NCBI GenBank assembly: GCA_021442155.1 | Contig: CM038214.1 | Location: 141,956,040 to 142,020,039 of the forward strand | DNA from: Cymbidium sinense | Lineage: Eukaryota > Streptophyta > Magnoliopsida > Asparagales > Orchidaceae | Direction of reading: 5' to 3' | DNA: 64,000 nt | Shown: positions 10,718 to 23,322 of the stretch, in pieces | How positions within the stretch are numbered: the first letter of the stretch is position 1 | Layout of the letters: each line of letters opens with the position of its first letter | The notes under the pieces: model-generated | Told to the model about the DNA's origin: nothing | Seen by the model: the letters and a program-made list of their open reading frames with translations, nothing else | The model's database searches: none | Position numbers and translations under genes: made by a program

Positions 10718-12433
10718 CTAAACCCAAAACCCTAAATCCTAAACCCTAAACCCTAAACCATAAAAATAACCCAAAACCATAAACCCTAAAAGACCATAAA
10801 CCCTAAACCATAAACCCCAAACCTTAAACCCTAAACTAATCCTAAACCCTAAACCCTAAACCCTAAAAAGCTAAAAACTTAAACCTAAACTAAATAAAAC
10901 CTAAAAATAAAATAAAATAATAACCTAAACTACAATAAAATAAAATAAAACATAAACTAAAATAAATAAACTAAACTAAATAAAATTATAAAAATAAACC
11001 TAAATAAAAATAAAAAACTGAAATAAACTAAAATAAATAAAAATTAAACTAAATAAAGTAAATAAAACTAAACCTATCGATTTACTTAATTTTTTAAAAA
11101 AAAATCTTAGTTTCTAAACCTTAAACCCCTACACCCTAAATCCTAAACCCTAAACCCTAAACCCTAACCCCTAAACCCAAAAAATCCCAAAACAATAAAC
11201 CCTAAACCCTAAATCCTAAACCCTAAACCTTAAACCCTTAACTCTAACCCTTAACCCTAAACCCTCAACTCTTTAACCCTAAACCCTAAAACCATAAACC
11301 ATATACCCTAAAACCTAAAAACTTAAAAACCTAAACTAAATAAAACCTAAAATAAAATATATAAAAAAACCTAAATCTAAATAAAATAAAATAAAAAAAT
11401 AAAATAAAAACCTAAACTAAAACCTAAACCTAAACTTAAAAATAATATAAAATAAACTAATTAAAATAAAGTAAAATAAAATAAATAAAAACCTAAACTA
11501 AACTAAAAAAATAAAATAAACCAAAGAATAAAAATCCTAACTAAAATAAAAACTAAACATAAAATAAAAATAAAATAAAATAAAAACTAAATAAAAACAA
11601 AAACCTAATAAATAAACCTAAAAATAAATAAAAATAAAACTTAAAACCTAAACTAAAAAAAACCTAAACCTAAAATAAAAATAAAATAAACAAAATAAAA
11701 TAAAGTTAAACCTAAACTAAAATAAACTAAACTAAAGAAATAAAACATAAACCTAAATCTAAAATAAACTAAACCTAAACCAAGACCTAAACTAAATAAA
11801 ATAAAATAAACTAAAAAATAAATGAAAACTTAAACTAAAAAATAACATTTATAAATATACTGAAAATAATAACCTAAAACTCAAAAAAAATAAAATAAAA
11901 ACCTAAACCTAAACTTAAACATAAAAAATAAAACCTAAACTTAAAAAAAGTCAACTAAAAAATAAACCTAAACTTAAAAAATAAACAAAAATAAAAAACC
12001 TAAACTAAAATAACTAAACCTAAAATAAATAAACTAAACTAAATATATATAAAAAATAAACCTTAATAGAAATAAAAAATAAAATAAAGTGAAATAAATA
12101 AAAAGTAAACTAAATAAACCTAAACCAACCAGTTTACTTAATTTTTTTTAAAAAAAAACATTAACCCTAATCCTAAACACTAAACCCTAAACCCTAAAGA
12201 CTAACCCTAAACCCCAAACCCTAAAAGCATAAACCCTAAAACCCTAAACCCTAAACCTTAAACACTAAACCCTAAAACCTAAACCCTAAACAGTAAACCC
12301 TAACCCTAAACTCTAAACCCTAAACACTAAACCCCGAACCCTAAACCTAAACCTAAACCTAAAGTAACTAAATAAATTAAAAAATAAATCTAAACCCTAA
12401 AACCTAATAAACCTAAACCTAAACCTGAACCCT

Positions 12434-12902
12434 AAGAATGGGCAGAACCTTGACGATAAGAACATCACCGTTAAGCAGGCTCAGTCTAGATCTAGGAGTG
12501 GAGGTGAAGGCAGATAGTGATTATCGCAGTGGAGATGGGGGATCTGGAGATGCTAGTGGATATGGAGGTGGTGGTTGGAAAGTGGTTATGGAGGAGGAGG
12601 AGAAGAGGCTACGTGGTGGTGAGAGAGAGATCGAGGATATGATGGTAGATCCCACTACTTGATAAGCCTGGATGGTTCTGATGGGAACTAGAGAAACTGA
12701 AGAATGGCAGATCTGATATGCTGCTTATGGAATTATGTCTTTATTGTAGAGATGGTTCTAGTTATCTAAGGTTTTGATTTGCTCATGCATGCTCATTTTA
12801 TCTATGTCATCGCTTGTGTCTCAGAAAACTTGGTGTGTTACTTGGTTGATGAAATGGAAAATAAGAGATGTTGAATTTGAATTTATTCTCTATTAAAAAA
12901 AT
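12434..12902 (+). pseudogene. GRP retro-fragment A (glycine-rich RNA-binding protein 3' end)
   Basis: A 5'-truncated piece of a GRP7-like gene, whose product binds RNA through one RRM and a glycine-rich tail. The start reads NGQNLD-DKNITV-QAQSRS, the C-terminal end of the RRM (usually NGQNLDGRNITVN.AQSR). A Gly-rich part follows in shifting frames (SGYGGGG, ERDRGYDG), then the coding end GSDGN near 12670-12690. The remaining roughly 200 bp match the 3' UTRs of the other copies and end in an A-run next to CCCTAAA. A stop in the tail and several frameshifts show it is non-functional. The ATG-initiated frame at 12438-12662 is out of register with the RRM frame at its start. Confidence 0.85.
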
Positions 12903-14170
12903 AGCAAAAACCCTAAACCCTAAACTAAAACTTGAACCCAAAACCTAAAACCAAAACCCAAAACCCCTAAACCTTAAACCCTAAACACACTAAATCCTAA
13001 ACCCTAAACATTAAACCCTAAAACCCTATACCCTAAACCCTAAACCATAAAACCTAAACCCTAAACACTAAACCCAAAAGAAAAACCCTAAACCCTAAAA
13101 AGCTAAAAACCTAAACCCAAACTTATAGAACCTAAAAAATAAAATATTTAAAAAACCTAAACCAAAACAAATAATAAAATAAAATAAAATAAAAACATAA
13201 ACTAAAACCTAAACCTAAACTTAAACCTAAAAAAGAAAATCAAATAAAAAAACTAAAAAATAATAATATAAATAAAAATATAAACTAAACTAAAAAAATG
13301 AAAAACTTAAATATAATAAAAACTAAACCCAAAATAAAAATTAAATAAACCTAAAAAAAATAAAATAAAAACTATTTAAAAACCTAAACTTAAAAAATAA
13401 TCCTAAAAATAAAACCTAAAATAAATAAATAAATCAAACTAAACTCTAAACTAACAAAAAGAAAACCTAAACCTAAAATAAAAATAAGATATACCTAATC
13501 CTAAACTAAAATAAATTAAACTAAAATAAATAAAACCTAAACCTAAACCTAAACCTAAACAAAATAAAATAAAATAAACTAAAAATTAACTTAAGTCTAA
13601 ACTAATAAATAAAACTGATAAATAATCCTAAAATAAAAACCTAAAATGTAAAACTAATAAAATAAAATAAAAACTGAAACCTAAACAAAAAATATAAAAA
13701 ATAAAACCTAAACCTAAAAATTAAAATTAAAATAAAATTGAACTATAAAATAAATTAAAATAAAAACCTAACCTAAAATAAATAAACCTAAAATAAATAA
13801 ACTAAACTAACTAAAAATAACAAATAAACATAAAAAATATAAAAATAAACTAAAATACATAAAAAATAAACTAAATAAACCTAAACCTATCAGTTTAGTT
13901 AATTTGAAAATAAAAAGAAAAACCATAAACAGTAAATCCTAAACCTTAAACCCTAAACCCTAAACCATAAACCCTAAAAAACCCTAAACCCTAAACCCTA
14001 GCCTTAAAATCATAAACTCTAAAACCCTAAACCCTAAACCTAAAAACCCCAACCTTAAACCTAAATCCTAAAATCTAACCCTAAATCCCAAACACTAAAA
14101 GAAAACCTAAAGTAACTAAATAAATTAAAAAATAAACCTAAACCCTAAACCTAATAAACCTAAGCCCTAA

Positions 14171-14620
14171 GAATGGGCAGAACCTTGATGGCAAGAACAT
14201 CACCCCAACTAGGCCCTAGATCTGGCTGGTTAAGGCAAAGGTGAAGGTGATTATATGGTTGTGGGGATAGGTGCCGGGTGGATATGGAGGTGGTGGAAAG
14301 CGGGTGGTTTTGGAGGCGAGGGAGGACAGAGGTTATAATTGTGGTTGTGAGGAGAGATCGAGATATGATGGTGGATCCGCTACTCTAGGCCGTGGTTCGA
14401 TGGGAATTAGAGAAATTGAAGAATGACCAATTTGATCTACTACTTATGGAATTGCATCTTTACTGTACAGGCAGTTCTAGTTATTTAGGGTTTTTGATTT
14501 GTTCTATGTGTTCTCAATTTTAATCTATTTCATCACTTGTGTCTTAGAAAACTTGAACTTTGGTTGATGAAATCAAAAAGAAGAAATGTTGAATCTGAAT
14601 TTGTTCTCTGTTAAAAAAAA
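14171..14620 (+). pseudogene. GRP retro-fragment B
   Basis: Second copy of the same captured segment. It begins with NGQNLDG-KNITP, continues with broken glycine-rich codons (GGATATGGAGGTGGTGG near 14280), and has the C-terminal coding end GGSATL-GRGS-GN near 14370-14405. The 3' UTR contains CTTTACTGTACAG and TTTGATTTGTTCTATG and ends in TTAAAAAAAA at about 14612-14620, directly followed by CCAAAACCCTAAACCC. It lies 1.74 kb after copy A and is one higher-order unit downstream. Confidence 0.85.
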
Positions 14621-16160
14621 CCAAAACCCTAAACCCTAAACTAAAACCTAAGCCCTAAACCTAAAACCTAAACCCTAAACCCTAAACCCTAAATCCTAAA
14701 CTCTAAGACTTAAACCCTAAAACTCGAAACCCTAAACCTTAAACCCTAAAACCTAAACCCTAAACCCTAAACCCTAAACCTTAAACCCTAAACCCTAAAC
14801 TAAACCCAAAAAAAAACCTAAACCGTAAACCCTAAAAAGCCCAAAACCTAAACCTAAACTAAATAAAACCTAAAAATAGAATAAATAAAAGACCTAAACC
14901 AAAATAAAATAAAATACAAACATAAACTAAACCTAAACCTAAACCTAAGGAGATAATCAAATAAAATAACTAAACTAAAATAATATAAATAAAAGACTAA
15001 ACTAAACTAAAAAAATAAAAAGCCTAAATAAAATAAAAACTAAACTTAAAATAAAAATAAAAAAACATAAAAAAATAAAAAATACAAACTATATAAACCT
15101 AAACCTAAAAATAATCCTAAATATAAAACCTAAATAAATAAGAAATAAAACCTAAACCCTAAACTAAAAAAAAAACATAATCCTAAAATAAAATAAAATA
15201 AACCTAAACCTAAACTAAAATAAATAAAACCTAAACCTAAACCTAAAATAAAATAAACCTAAAACTAAACCTAAACTAAATAAAATAAAATAAACTAAAA
15301 ATAAAACTAAACCAAAACTAAAAAATAAAACCTAAAAGAAACCTTAAATAAAAACCTAAAACCTAAAACTTAAACATAAAAAAATATAATAAAAACCTAC
15401 ACCTAAACCTAAAAATAAAAAATATAACCTAAACATAAAGAATAAAATAAAATTAAAATTAAAGTAAAAAATTAATATAAACCTAAACCTAAACCAAAAA
15501 AAATAAACTAAAATAAATAAACTAAACTAAATAAAAATAAAATTATATACCTAAATAAAATAAAAATAAAATAAACTAAAATAAATAAAAATAAATAAAT
15601 AAAGAAATAAAGTAAATAAACCTAAACTATAAGAAGCTACACCTAAACCCCAAAACTTACCTAAAATAACCCTAAACCCCAAAACCTAAACCCTAAACCT
15701 TAAACTATAAAAAACCTAAACCCTAAACCCTAAATCCTAAACCCTAAACTAATCCTAAACTTTAAACCCTAAACCCTAAAAAAACCAACCTAAACCTTAA
15801 ACTAAACCTAAACCTAAAACTAACTTACCCTAAACCTAAACTATAAACCTAAACCTAAACCCTAAACCCTAAAACTCTAAATCCTAACTATAAACCCTAA
15901 ACCTAAACTAAAAAATTCTAAACTAACTAAACCCTAAACTAAATCAAAACTAACCCTAAACTCAAAACCTAAACCTAAACCCTCAAAAACACTAAACCCT
16001 AAACATTAAACCATAAAAGCATAAACCCTAAAGCCCTAAACCCTAAACCCTAAACCCTAAACCCTAACCCTAAACCCCAAACCCTAAACCTAAACTTAAA
16101 GTAACTAAATAAATTAAAAAATTAAGCCTAAACCTAAAACCTAATAAACCTAAACCCTAA

Positions 16161-16630
16161 GAATGGGTAGAACCTTGACGGGAAGAACATCACTATCAAC
16201 TGCTCTATATATATATGGTTGTGGAGGTGAAGGCTGATGCAATATCATAGTGATGGTGGGGATCAAGGTCGATATGGAGGCGTTAGAAATGGTGGTTATG
16301 GATGCAAGAAGAATGATGGAGGTTACAACCATGGTGGTGGTGAGGGAGAGATCAAGGATATGATGGTGGATCCTGCTACTCGAGAGGTTGGGGTGGTTCT
16401 GATGGGAACTAGAGAAACTGGAGAATGGCGGATCCTATCTAATGCTTATCAAATTGTGTCTTTATTGTAGAGATGGTTCTAGTTATTTAGGGTTTTTGAT
16501 TTGCTCTATGCATGCTCATTTTTTATTTATCTCGTCTTTTGTGTCTTAGAAAACTTGGTGTGTTACTTGGTTTAAAAAATCAAAAAGAAGAAATATTGAA
16601 TATGAATTTATTCTCTATTAAAATAAATAA
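16161..16630 (+). pseudogene. GRP retro-fragment C
   Basis: Third copy, 1.99 kb after B. The RRM end reads NG-stop-NLDGKNIT. The glycine-rich part survives as GGDQGRYGGVRNGGYGC in a frame starting at 16237. The C-terminal end is recognisable as SATR...GSDGN near 16370-16415, with the usual WRN shifted by mutations (TGG to TAG). The 3' UTR ends ATTCTCTATTAAAATAAATAAA and merges into CCCTAAA. It is followed about 400 bp later by the RTE insertion. Confidence 0.83.
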
Positions 16631-17033
16631 AAACCCTAAACCTTAAACTAAAACTTGAACCCTAGACCTAAAACCTAAACCCTAAACCCTAAACCCTAAA
16701 TCCTAAAAAGCCTAAATCCTAAACCCTAAACCTTAAATCCTAAAACCCTAAATCCTAAACCCTAAATCCTAAAATTTAAAGACTAAACCTAAAACCCTAA
16801 GCCCCAAACCCTAAACCTTAAACCCTTAACCTAATAACCCTAAACAATAAACTCTAAACCCTAAACCTAAAAGCTAAAACTTAAACTAAAAAATAAATAA
16901 ATAAACCTAAATCTAAATAAAATAAAATAAAAACCTAAACTAAAACCTAAAAAGAAAATAAAATAAAAAATAAAAACTAAAATAAAATAAAATAAATAAA
17001 AACCTAAACAAACTAAAGAATAAGAAACCTACA

Positions 17034-17059
17034 ACAACAACAACAACAACAACAACAAG
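17034..17059. repeat. (CAA)n tail of the RTE LINE
   Basis: About eight CAA units follow AAACCTA. On the element strand it is TTG repeated, marking the RTE 3' terminus and the priming site in the ITR array. Confidence 0.9.
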
Positions 17060-17420
17060 CCTTTATTTACATGAATCCTTCATCTCCATTGTGTCCTATT
17101 ACGTGTCAAATTTTTATTTAATTCAAGTATACTAAGGTCATTATTTATACATCTTAACCATGCCTTTTTAGGTCTACCTCTACCTTTCTTAACATAAGGC
17201 AAATCTAATGCATTTACTCTCCTAACCGGTCATTGGATGGCCGACGCTTTATGTGGCCAAACCATCTAACGCGACTCTCTCTAATCTTATCTACCACTAG
17301 AGCTACTCCAACTTTTTCCTGATCATACTCATTTTAGAATTTATCTCTAAGAGTAAAGCCACTCATCCACTTGAGCATCCTCATCTCTGCAACACTTAAC
17401 TTAGTCTCATGCTTCTCTTT
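17060..17420 (-). pseudogene. RTE ORF C-terminal domain remnant
   Basis: The minus strand near 17180-17290 reads RVRWFGHIKRRPSNDRLG and then YVKKGRGRPKKAW, followed by NDLSILELNK. This is the standard C-terminus of plant RTE polyproteins (RLRWFGHV.RRP...RGRGRPKKTW). Part of the preceding segment, near 17340-17420, matches the MRMLKWM.G.T...RIRN region in broken form. Two frameshifts separate the pieces. Confidence 0.85.
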
Positions 17421-17779
17421 TACTGGCTAACATTTTGCACCATAAATCATTACAGATCTTACCACCATCTTATAAAATTTTCACTTAAGTTTAGCGTTTT
17501 TTCTATCACACAACAAGCCGATGCATTCCATCACTTCAACCATCCAACTTGAATTCTACTAATAAAATCTCCATCTATTTCACCATCATTTTGAATAATA
17601 TAGCCTAAATATGAATCTCTCACTCTTTTAATGACTTGTTCACCTAATGTCACAACACTCCCACTATAACTTCTACAACTAAAATTACACTCCATATATT
17701 CAGTTTTAGATCTACTTAAATAAAAATCATTAGACTCTAAGGTTCACCTCTATAATTCAAGTTTCTCTTGGACTCCCTC

Positions 17780-18620
17780 TCTAGCCTTATCAAAAGAAGA
17801 CTGTCATCAGCAAAAAGCATACACCAAGATACATCTTCCTATAAATTCCTAGTAAGAACATCCATAACTAAAGCAAAAAAGATAAGGGCTTAAAGCTATT
17901 CCTAGATGTAATCCAACTAAAATAGAAAATATTTTGTCAATCCTCCTTGTGTTTGGACACAAGTAATAGCTCTACATATTTTTTAATGACTTGAATATAA
18001 CCAATATTAACTCCTTTCTTTTCTAGAACTCTCTAAAGAACAACTCTTCAAACTTTATCATAAGCTTTCTAAATCAATAAATATTATAGGTAGATCCTCC
18101 TTGCTTTCTCTATACTTCTCCATCAAACCTCTTAACAAATGTATAGCATCCATAGTAGATCTACCTGGCATGAAACCAAATTGGTTGTGAGAAACTTTTG
18201 TATCACATCATAACCTATGCTCAATTACTCTATAATTTTAATGTGTGACACATTAATTTAATTCCTATAATTTGCACACTCTTGTGCATCACCTTTATTC
18301 TTAAATATAAGAATCAACAAACTCTTTCTCCACTAATCTGACAACATTTTAGTCTTTAAAATAAGATTAAAAAGATTTGTAAGCCAAGAAATTCCTTGAT
18401 CTCCTAAACATTTTCACACTTATATTGGAATATCATCAAGTCCTACTATTTTTCCACATTTCATTTTCTTTAAAGCTTCTCTAACTTCTGATTTACTAAT
18501 ACGACGATAAAAATAAAATTCTCTATTTTGTTTAAGGTATTAAGGTTGCTAAAATCAATCATTTTTTTAGATCCTTCATTGAAAAGTTTATCAAAATACC
18601 TCATCCACTTTCAATATCCT
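17780..18620 (-). pseudogene. RTE reverse transcriptase remnant with intact FADD
   Basis: RT domain of the RTE LINE. On the minus strand, NQFGFMPGRSTMDAIHLLRG lies at 18130-18190, followed by LMEKYRESKEDLPIIFIDLE, which holds the first catalytic Asp. The catalytic box MLFADDSLLL is at about 17795-17820, with FADD encoded at 17803-17814. A frameshift after FIDLE removes the KAYDKV segment from frame. The two Asp of the FADD box are present, unlike in the L1 at the window start. Confidence 0.88.
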
Positions 18621-19394
18621 TTTCCAAGAAAAGCACTTTATGATTTTCATCCTACACTTTAGTTGAGCTAGATCTTTACTTCTCCTATCTCTTTGGTTAG
18701 ATATCTTATACATACATCTTTCAGCTTCTTTGGTATCTAATCTATTATATAAATCACTAAAAGCTAAATTTTTTTAATCATATATTGCTTTCTTTCAACC
18801 TTTACATGCCACTTTATATTTCTCCCAATTCTCTGAGTTTTTACATCTAAACCAAGTTTTATAACAACACTTCATTTTTTTTATCTTTTCTTGCACATTC
18901 GACTCACCACCAACTATTTTATTAAAGAAACTTTTTTCTTTTGATTCTCAAGCACATTTTTTTTGCTTAATTTTACTTGCTACATTTTCCAACATAACAT
19001 TAGCTTCCTTAAGAACATCCAAAATTCTAAGCTCTTGTAGCTTCCTCTTAAAAATATTTTTATTAGTGTTTTACAAGTGCCCCCATCTAATCCTAGAATA
19101 ATAATTTATTTTATTTTTCATCTACCAAACTTTCATCTTAAAATCTAACATTAATTTTATTGTATTTAAACTTTCACTTGAAATGACCTTACAATCTTTA
19201 CATCTAAACGATCTATTTTTCTTATCAAAAATAATCAATTGTTTTTTGATCCATTTTATAAGTAATAATGCTCATCTCTTTCTTAAATAAAGTATTAGCA
19301 ACTACAAAATCATAAGCTAAAGCAAAATAAATTCCAACCTTCTTCATTAGGCACCCAAATCTATAACCACCATGAATACTTTAAAATCTTACTC

Positions 19395-19865
19395 TACCAA
19401 CATGTCCATTTAAATCTCCTCCAACAAATACTTTTTCTTCAAGAGGTATCTTTTGTATTAATCACTCTAATTCATTCCAAAATTTTTCTTTTGAGCCTAC
19501 ATCCAAACTAGTTTAGAGCATAAACACTTATAACATTGATAATCTTAGTATCAACAAATCTTTAAAGCTATAATTCTATCTCGCATCTATTAATATTTAT
19601 AACATTATCCTTCAAACTATTATCTATAATCACACCTACGCCATTTCTAATTTGACATCTACCTGAATACCAAAGTTTAAAACCTAAACTATCAATCTCC
19701 TTGGCTTTCTCTCCAACCCATTTAGTTTCTTGAACACATAAAATATTTATCTCATATGAACCATAATATCTATTAATTCTATTAGTTTACATAAGAGTAC
19801 CTATATTCCAAGATCCTAACTTCATTCTTGTTTCATGAACTAATTTTGCCCGCATCCATCCATAA
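19395..19865 (-). pseudogene. RTE endonuclease domain remnant
   Basis: N-terminal endonuclease of the RTE ORF, which nicks the target. The minus strand starts MKLGSWNIGTL at about 19825, continues INILCVQETKWVGEKAKEID near 19700-19760, and LWYSGRCQIRNGVGVIID near 19640-19690. The DNA-binding Asp motif appears as VFVGGDLNGHVGR near 19400-19440, with one frame change. The catalytic Glu of QETKW is kept. A stop follows GTL. Confidence 0.88.
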
Positions 19866-21848
19866 TGTAAACCTAATTTAACACCGCAGACTCAATAAGT
19901 AGCCTTGCACTTTTTCAAGATTAGCATACAACCTCTGTGGGACTAAATAACACAATATTTTAAAAGATTCATGTCATGATTAATTCGATAATTTTTACAT
20001 AAATAAAATTAAAACTAAACTTAAAATAAAAATAAAATAAACCTAAAATAAAATAAAATAAAATTAAAATGAAATAAAAACTAAAAACTAAAAAATAAAC
20101 CTAAAAATAAATAAAAAAATAAAACCTTAACCCTAAATTAAAAAAAACTTAAACCTAAAATAAAAATAAAATAAACCTAAACCTAAACTAAAATATTCTA
20201 AACTAAAATAAATAAAACCTAAAACTAAACCTAAACCTAAACCTAAACCCTAAATAAAATAAAATAAACTAAATATAAACCTAAACATAAACTAAAAAAT
20301 AAAACCTACCAAAAATAAAAACCTACAACATAAACCTAAAAAAATAGAACTAAAACCTAAACATAAACCTAAAACGAAGAAATAAAACATAAACCTAAAA
20401 AATAAAATTAAAAAAAAACTAAACTAAAAATCAAGCCTAAACCTAAACCTAAACCTAAAATAAATAATCCTAAAATAAATAAATTAAATTAAATAGAAAT
20501 AAAAATAGACTTCAATAAAAATAAAAAATAAAATAAACTAAAATAAATAAAATAAAATAAACCTAAACCTACGAGTTTACTTAATTTGAATAAAATAAAA
20601 AAAATCTTAAACCTAAAACCCTAAACTTAAAAAACCTAAACTAAACCCTAAACCCTAAACCCTACCATAAACCTAAACCCTAAACCCTAAACTAAACCCT
20701 ACCAAACCCTAAACCCTAAACCTAAACCTAACCCTAAACAAACCATAAACCTAAACCCTAAACAAAACCTAAAAAACCTAAAACTAAACTAAATAAACCT
20801 AAAAATAAAATAAATATAAAAAACCTAAACCTCAATAACATAAATAAAATAAAATAAAATAAAAATACAAACTAAAACCTAATCCTAAACTTAAACCTAA
20901 ACCTAAGCCTAAATCTAAATGTAAAATAAAATAAATAAAAAATATAACTAAATTAAAATAAAATAAATAAAACATAACTAAACTAAAAAATAAAATAAAC
21001 CTAAAAAATAAAACCTAAATAAAGTAAAACAAAATGTAAAATAAAATAAAATAAACCAAAATAAAATAAAATAAAACTAAATAAAAAATAAACCTAAAAA
21101 TAAAACTTAAAAATAAATAAAAATAACCTAAACCCTAAACTAATCCTAAACCTAAATTAAAAATAAAATAATCTAAAATAAAATAAATAAAACAAACCTA
21201 AACCTAAATAAACTAAACCTCACTAAACTAAACAAAAAAAATAAACTAAAATAAAGCTAAACCTACACTAAAATAAACCTAAATTAAAAACCTAAAACCT
21301 AAACATAAAAAAAAAAATAAAATAAAACTACCTAAACCTAAAAATAAATAATAAAACCTAAATCGTAAAAATAAAATAAACCTAAACCTAAACCTAAAAA
21401 AAACTAAAATAAAACCTAAAATAAATAAACTAAACTAAATAAAATAAACTAAATAAATAAATAATAAAATAAAAAAAATAAATAAAATATAAACTAAATA
21501 TCCTAAATAAATTAAATAAAATAAACCTAATCCTAATCCTAACCTTAAATAAACTAAATAATAAACTAATAAACCCTAAAACCCTAAACTAAAAATAAAC
21601 CTAAATCAAACCCTAAACCAAACACTAAACCCTAAACCCTAAAAATAAACCCTAAACCTAAACTAAAACCTAAATCCTAAACCCTAAACCCTAAACCTAA
21701 ACTCTAAACTAAAACCCTAAAAATCCTAAACCCTAAACTCTAAACTCTAAACCCTAAATAAAACCTAAAAACCCTAAACCCCAAATAAACCTAAACCTAA
21801 AATAACTAAATAAATTAAAAATTAAGTAAACAATAAACATAAACCTAA

Positions 21849-22128
21849 GAATTGGTAAACCTAAGAAAACATAAAACCTAATAAAAAAAAAAAACCTAAA
21901 TCTAAAATACATGGAGGTGGTGGTCTGAATGGTATTATATAAAAAGATTACACCCTAGTGGCAGGGAGAGATATGATAAACCTACTAAACTAAAATAAGA
22001 GAAATAAGAATAATACTAAACTATAAGAAAGTTATCTGGTTTTGATTTGCTCTATCATTTTTAACTAACTAAAAACTTGTTACTTGATGAAATAAAATAA
22101 ATCTAAATTTGTTCTCTAAAAACAAAAT
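21849..22128 (+). pseudogene. GRP retro-fragment D, heavily eroded
   Basis: Only parts of the fragment remain: GAATTGGTAAACC at the RRM end, ACATGGAGGTGGTGG from the glycine-rich tail, GGCAGGGAGAGATATGATA, and a 3' UTR with TTTTGATTTGCTCTATC and AAATTTGTTCTCTAAAAAC. The stretch between the start and the Gly-rich part is replaced by CTAAA-type filler ending TCTAAAATACATGGAGG, a junction also seen in copies E and H. Confidence 0.75.
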
Positions 22129-22999
22129 GCTTAACCCTAAACTAAACATAATCCTAAAGCTAAACCCTAAACCTAATAAACCCTAAACACTAAAAAACTA
22201 AACCCTAAACCCTAAAACCCTAAACCCTAAACCCTAAACTAAACCCTAAACCTAACAAAAAAAATCTAAACTAAAATAAATAAAATAAAATATGCCTAAA
22301 CTAAAATAAATAAAACCTAAACTTAAACCTAAAATAAACTAATCCTAAACCCTAAACTATATAAAATAAAATAAACTAAAAATAATCCTAAACCTAAATT
22401 GAAAAATAAAACCTGAAAATAAACCTAAAACCTAAACTTAAAAAAATAAAATAAAAGTCTAAACCTAATCCTAAAATAAAAAGAAAACTAAACTTAAAAA
22501 AATAAAATAAAAGTAAAACCAAACTAAAAATAAGCATAAACCAAACCTATCCTAAAAAAAAATAAATAAAAAAAATAAACTAAAATAAATAAACTAAATT
22601 AATAAAATAAACTAAATAAAATAAATAAACCTAAACCTACTAGTTTATTAACTTACTTTTAAAAAAACCCTAAAACAAACCCAAAATAAAATAAACTATA
22701 AACCCTAAACCCTAAAAAAAACCCTAAACTAAACCCTAAACCCTAAACCCTAAACCTAAACTAAAAACCTAACTAAACCCAAAATAATAAATCTAAACTA
22801 ACCCTAACCTAAACCCTAAACCCTAAACCCTAAACCCTAAAAAAAAAAAACCTAAAAAAAAACCTAAAAAAAAAAAAAAATAAACCTAAACTAAACCTAA
22901 ACCTAAACCTAAACTAAAATAACCTAAACCTAAACCTAAACCTAAAGTAACTAAATAAAAAAAATAACTTAAACCTAAAACCTAATAAACCTAAATCTA

Positions 23000-23322
23000 A
23001 AAAACCTAAATATCAAAACCATGCTAAATCTAAACCTAAAGGTGATGGTTGGGGATCTAAAATATATGGAGGTGGTCTATAAAATAAAAACATGGTGATG
23101 GCTAAAGATAATATGATGGTGGACTACCGAGAGGCCGTGGTTCTAATAAATTGGAGAAATAAGAATAAACGCTATGGAACTACTTAAAATTCATGTTATC
23201 TAGGGTTTTGATTTGCTATGAGTGCTCATTTTATCTGTTGTCTCTCCTGCCTTAGAAAACTAATACTTGGTTGATGAAATCAAAAAAAGAAATGTTGAAT
23301 CTAATTTGTTCTATAAAAAGGC
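23000..23322 (+). pseudogene. GRP retro-fragment E, eroded
   Basis: The RRM end is almost gone. GGTGATGGTTGGGGATCTAA and AATATATGGAGGTGG keep the glycine-rich tail, GAGAGGCCGTGGTTCTAATA matches the coding end, and the 3' UTR is recognisable (TCTAGGGTTTTGATTTGCTATG, CTTAGAAAACT, AAATGTTGAATCT). It shares the GGGGATCTAAAATAT-GGAGG deletion junction with copy H. It is preceded by the GTAACTAAATAAA boundary motif at 22946. Confidence 0.78.

Larger units (their letters stand above)
10717..17034. repeat. Degenerate interstitial telomeric repeat array 1 with three GRP fragments
   Basis: About 6.3 kb made of CCCTAAA, CCTAAA and (C)TAAAATAAA words with the C/A-rich strand always on plus. Blocks of near-perfect CCCTAAA (10717-10860, 11110-11300, 12165-12360, 12905-13090, 13925-14050, 14625-14810, 15650-16080) alternate with about 1 kb of AAATAAA/CCTAAA filler. 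A boundary motif (AGTTTACTTAATTT then an A-run) occurs at 11073, 12125 and 13881, just before CCCTAAA blocks. A second motif (GTAACTAAATAAATTAAA) precedes each GRP fragment. This is a higher-order satellite, not a chromosome end, because both flanks are non-telomeric. Confidence 0.95.
17034..20000 (-). mobile_element. RTE-type LINE inserted in the telomere-like array
   Basis: A non-LTR element of the plant RTE clade in minus orientation. Its 3' end at 17034-17058 is a (CAA)n run, which is (TTG)n on the element strand, the tail typical of RTE rather than poly(A). Moving up the minus strand, the order is C-terminal domain, RT, endonuclease, ending near 20000. It has single-base frameshifts and stops throughout, so it is dead, but its protein motifs are far better kept than those of the array around it. 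The same C/A-rich filler flanks both sides, so it jumped into the array. The exact 5' end and any target duplication are hard to define in such repetitive flanks. Confidence 0.92.

Noticed and set aside
12438..12662. Open frame that could be read as a small gene for a glycine-containing protein
   Set aside because: It begins out of frame with the conserved RRM end, lacks the N-terminal RRM, and is one of nine copies with different frames. It is part of a pseudogene fragment.
10717..17034. True telomere end
   Set aside because: The repeat is degenerate, has long filler, and is flanked on both sides by transposon DNA. The polarity does not run to a sequence end.
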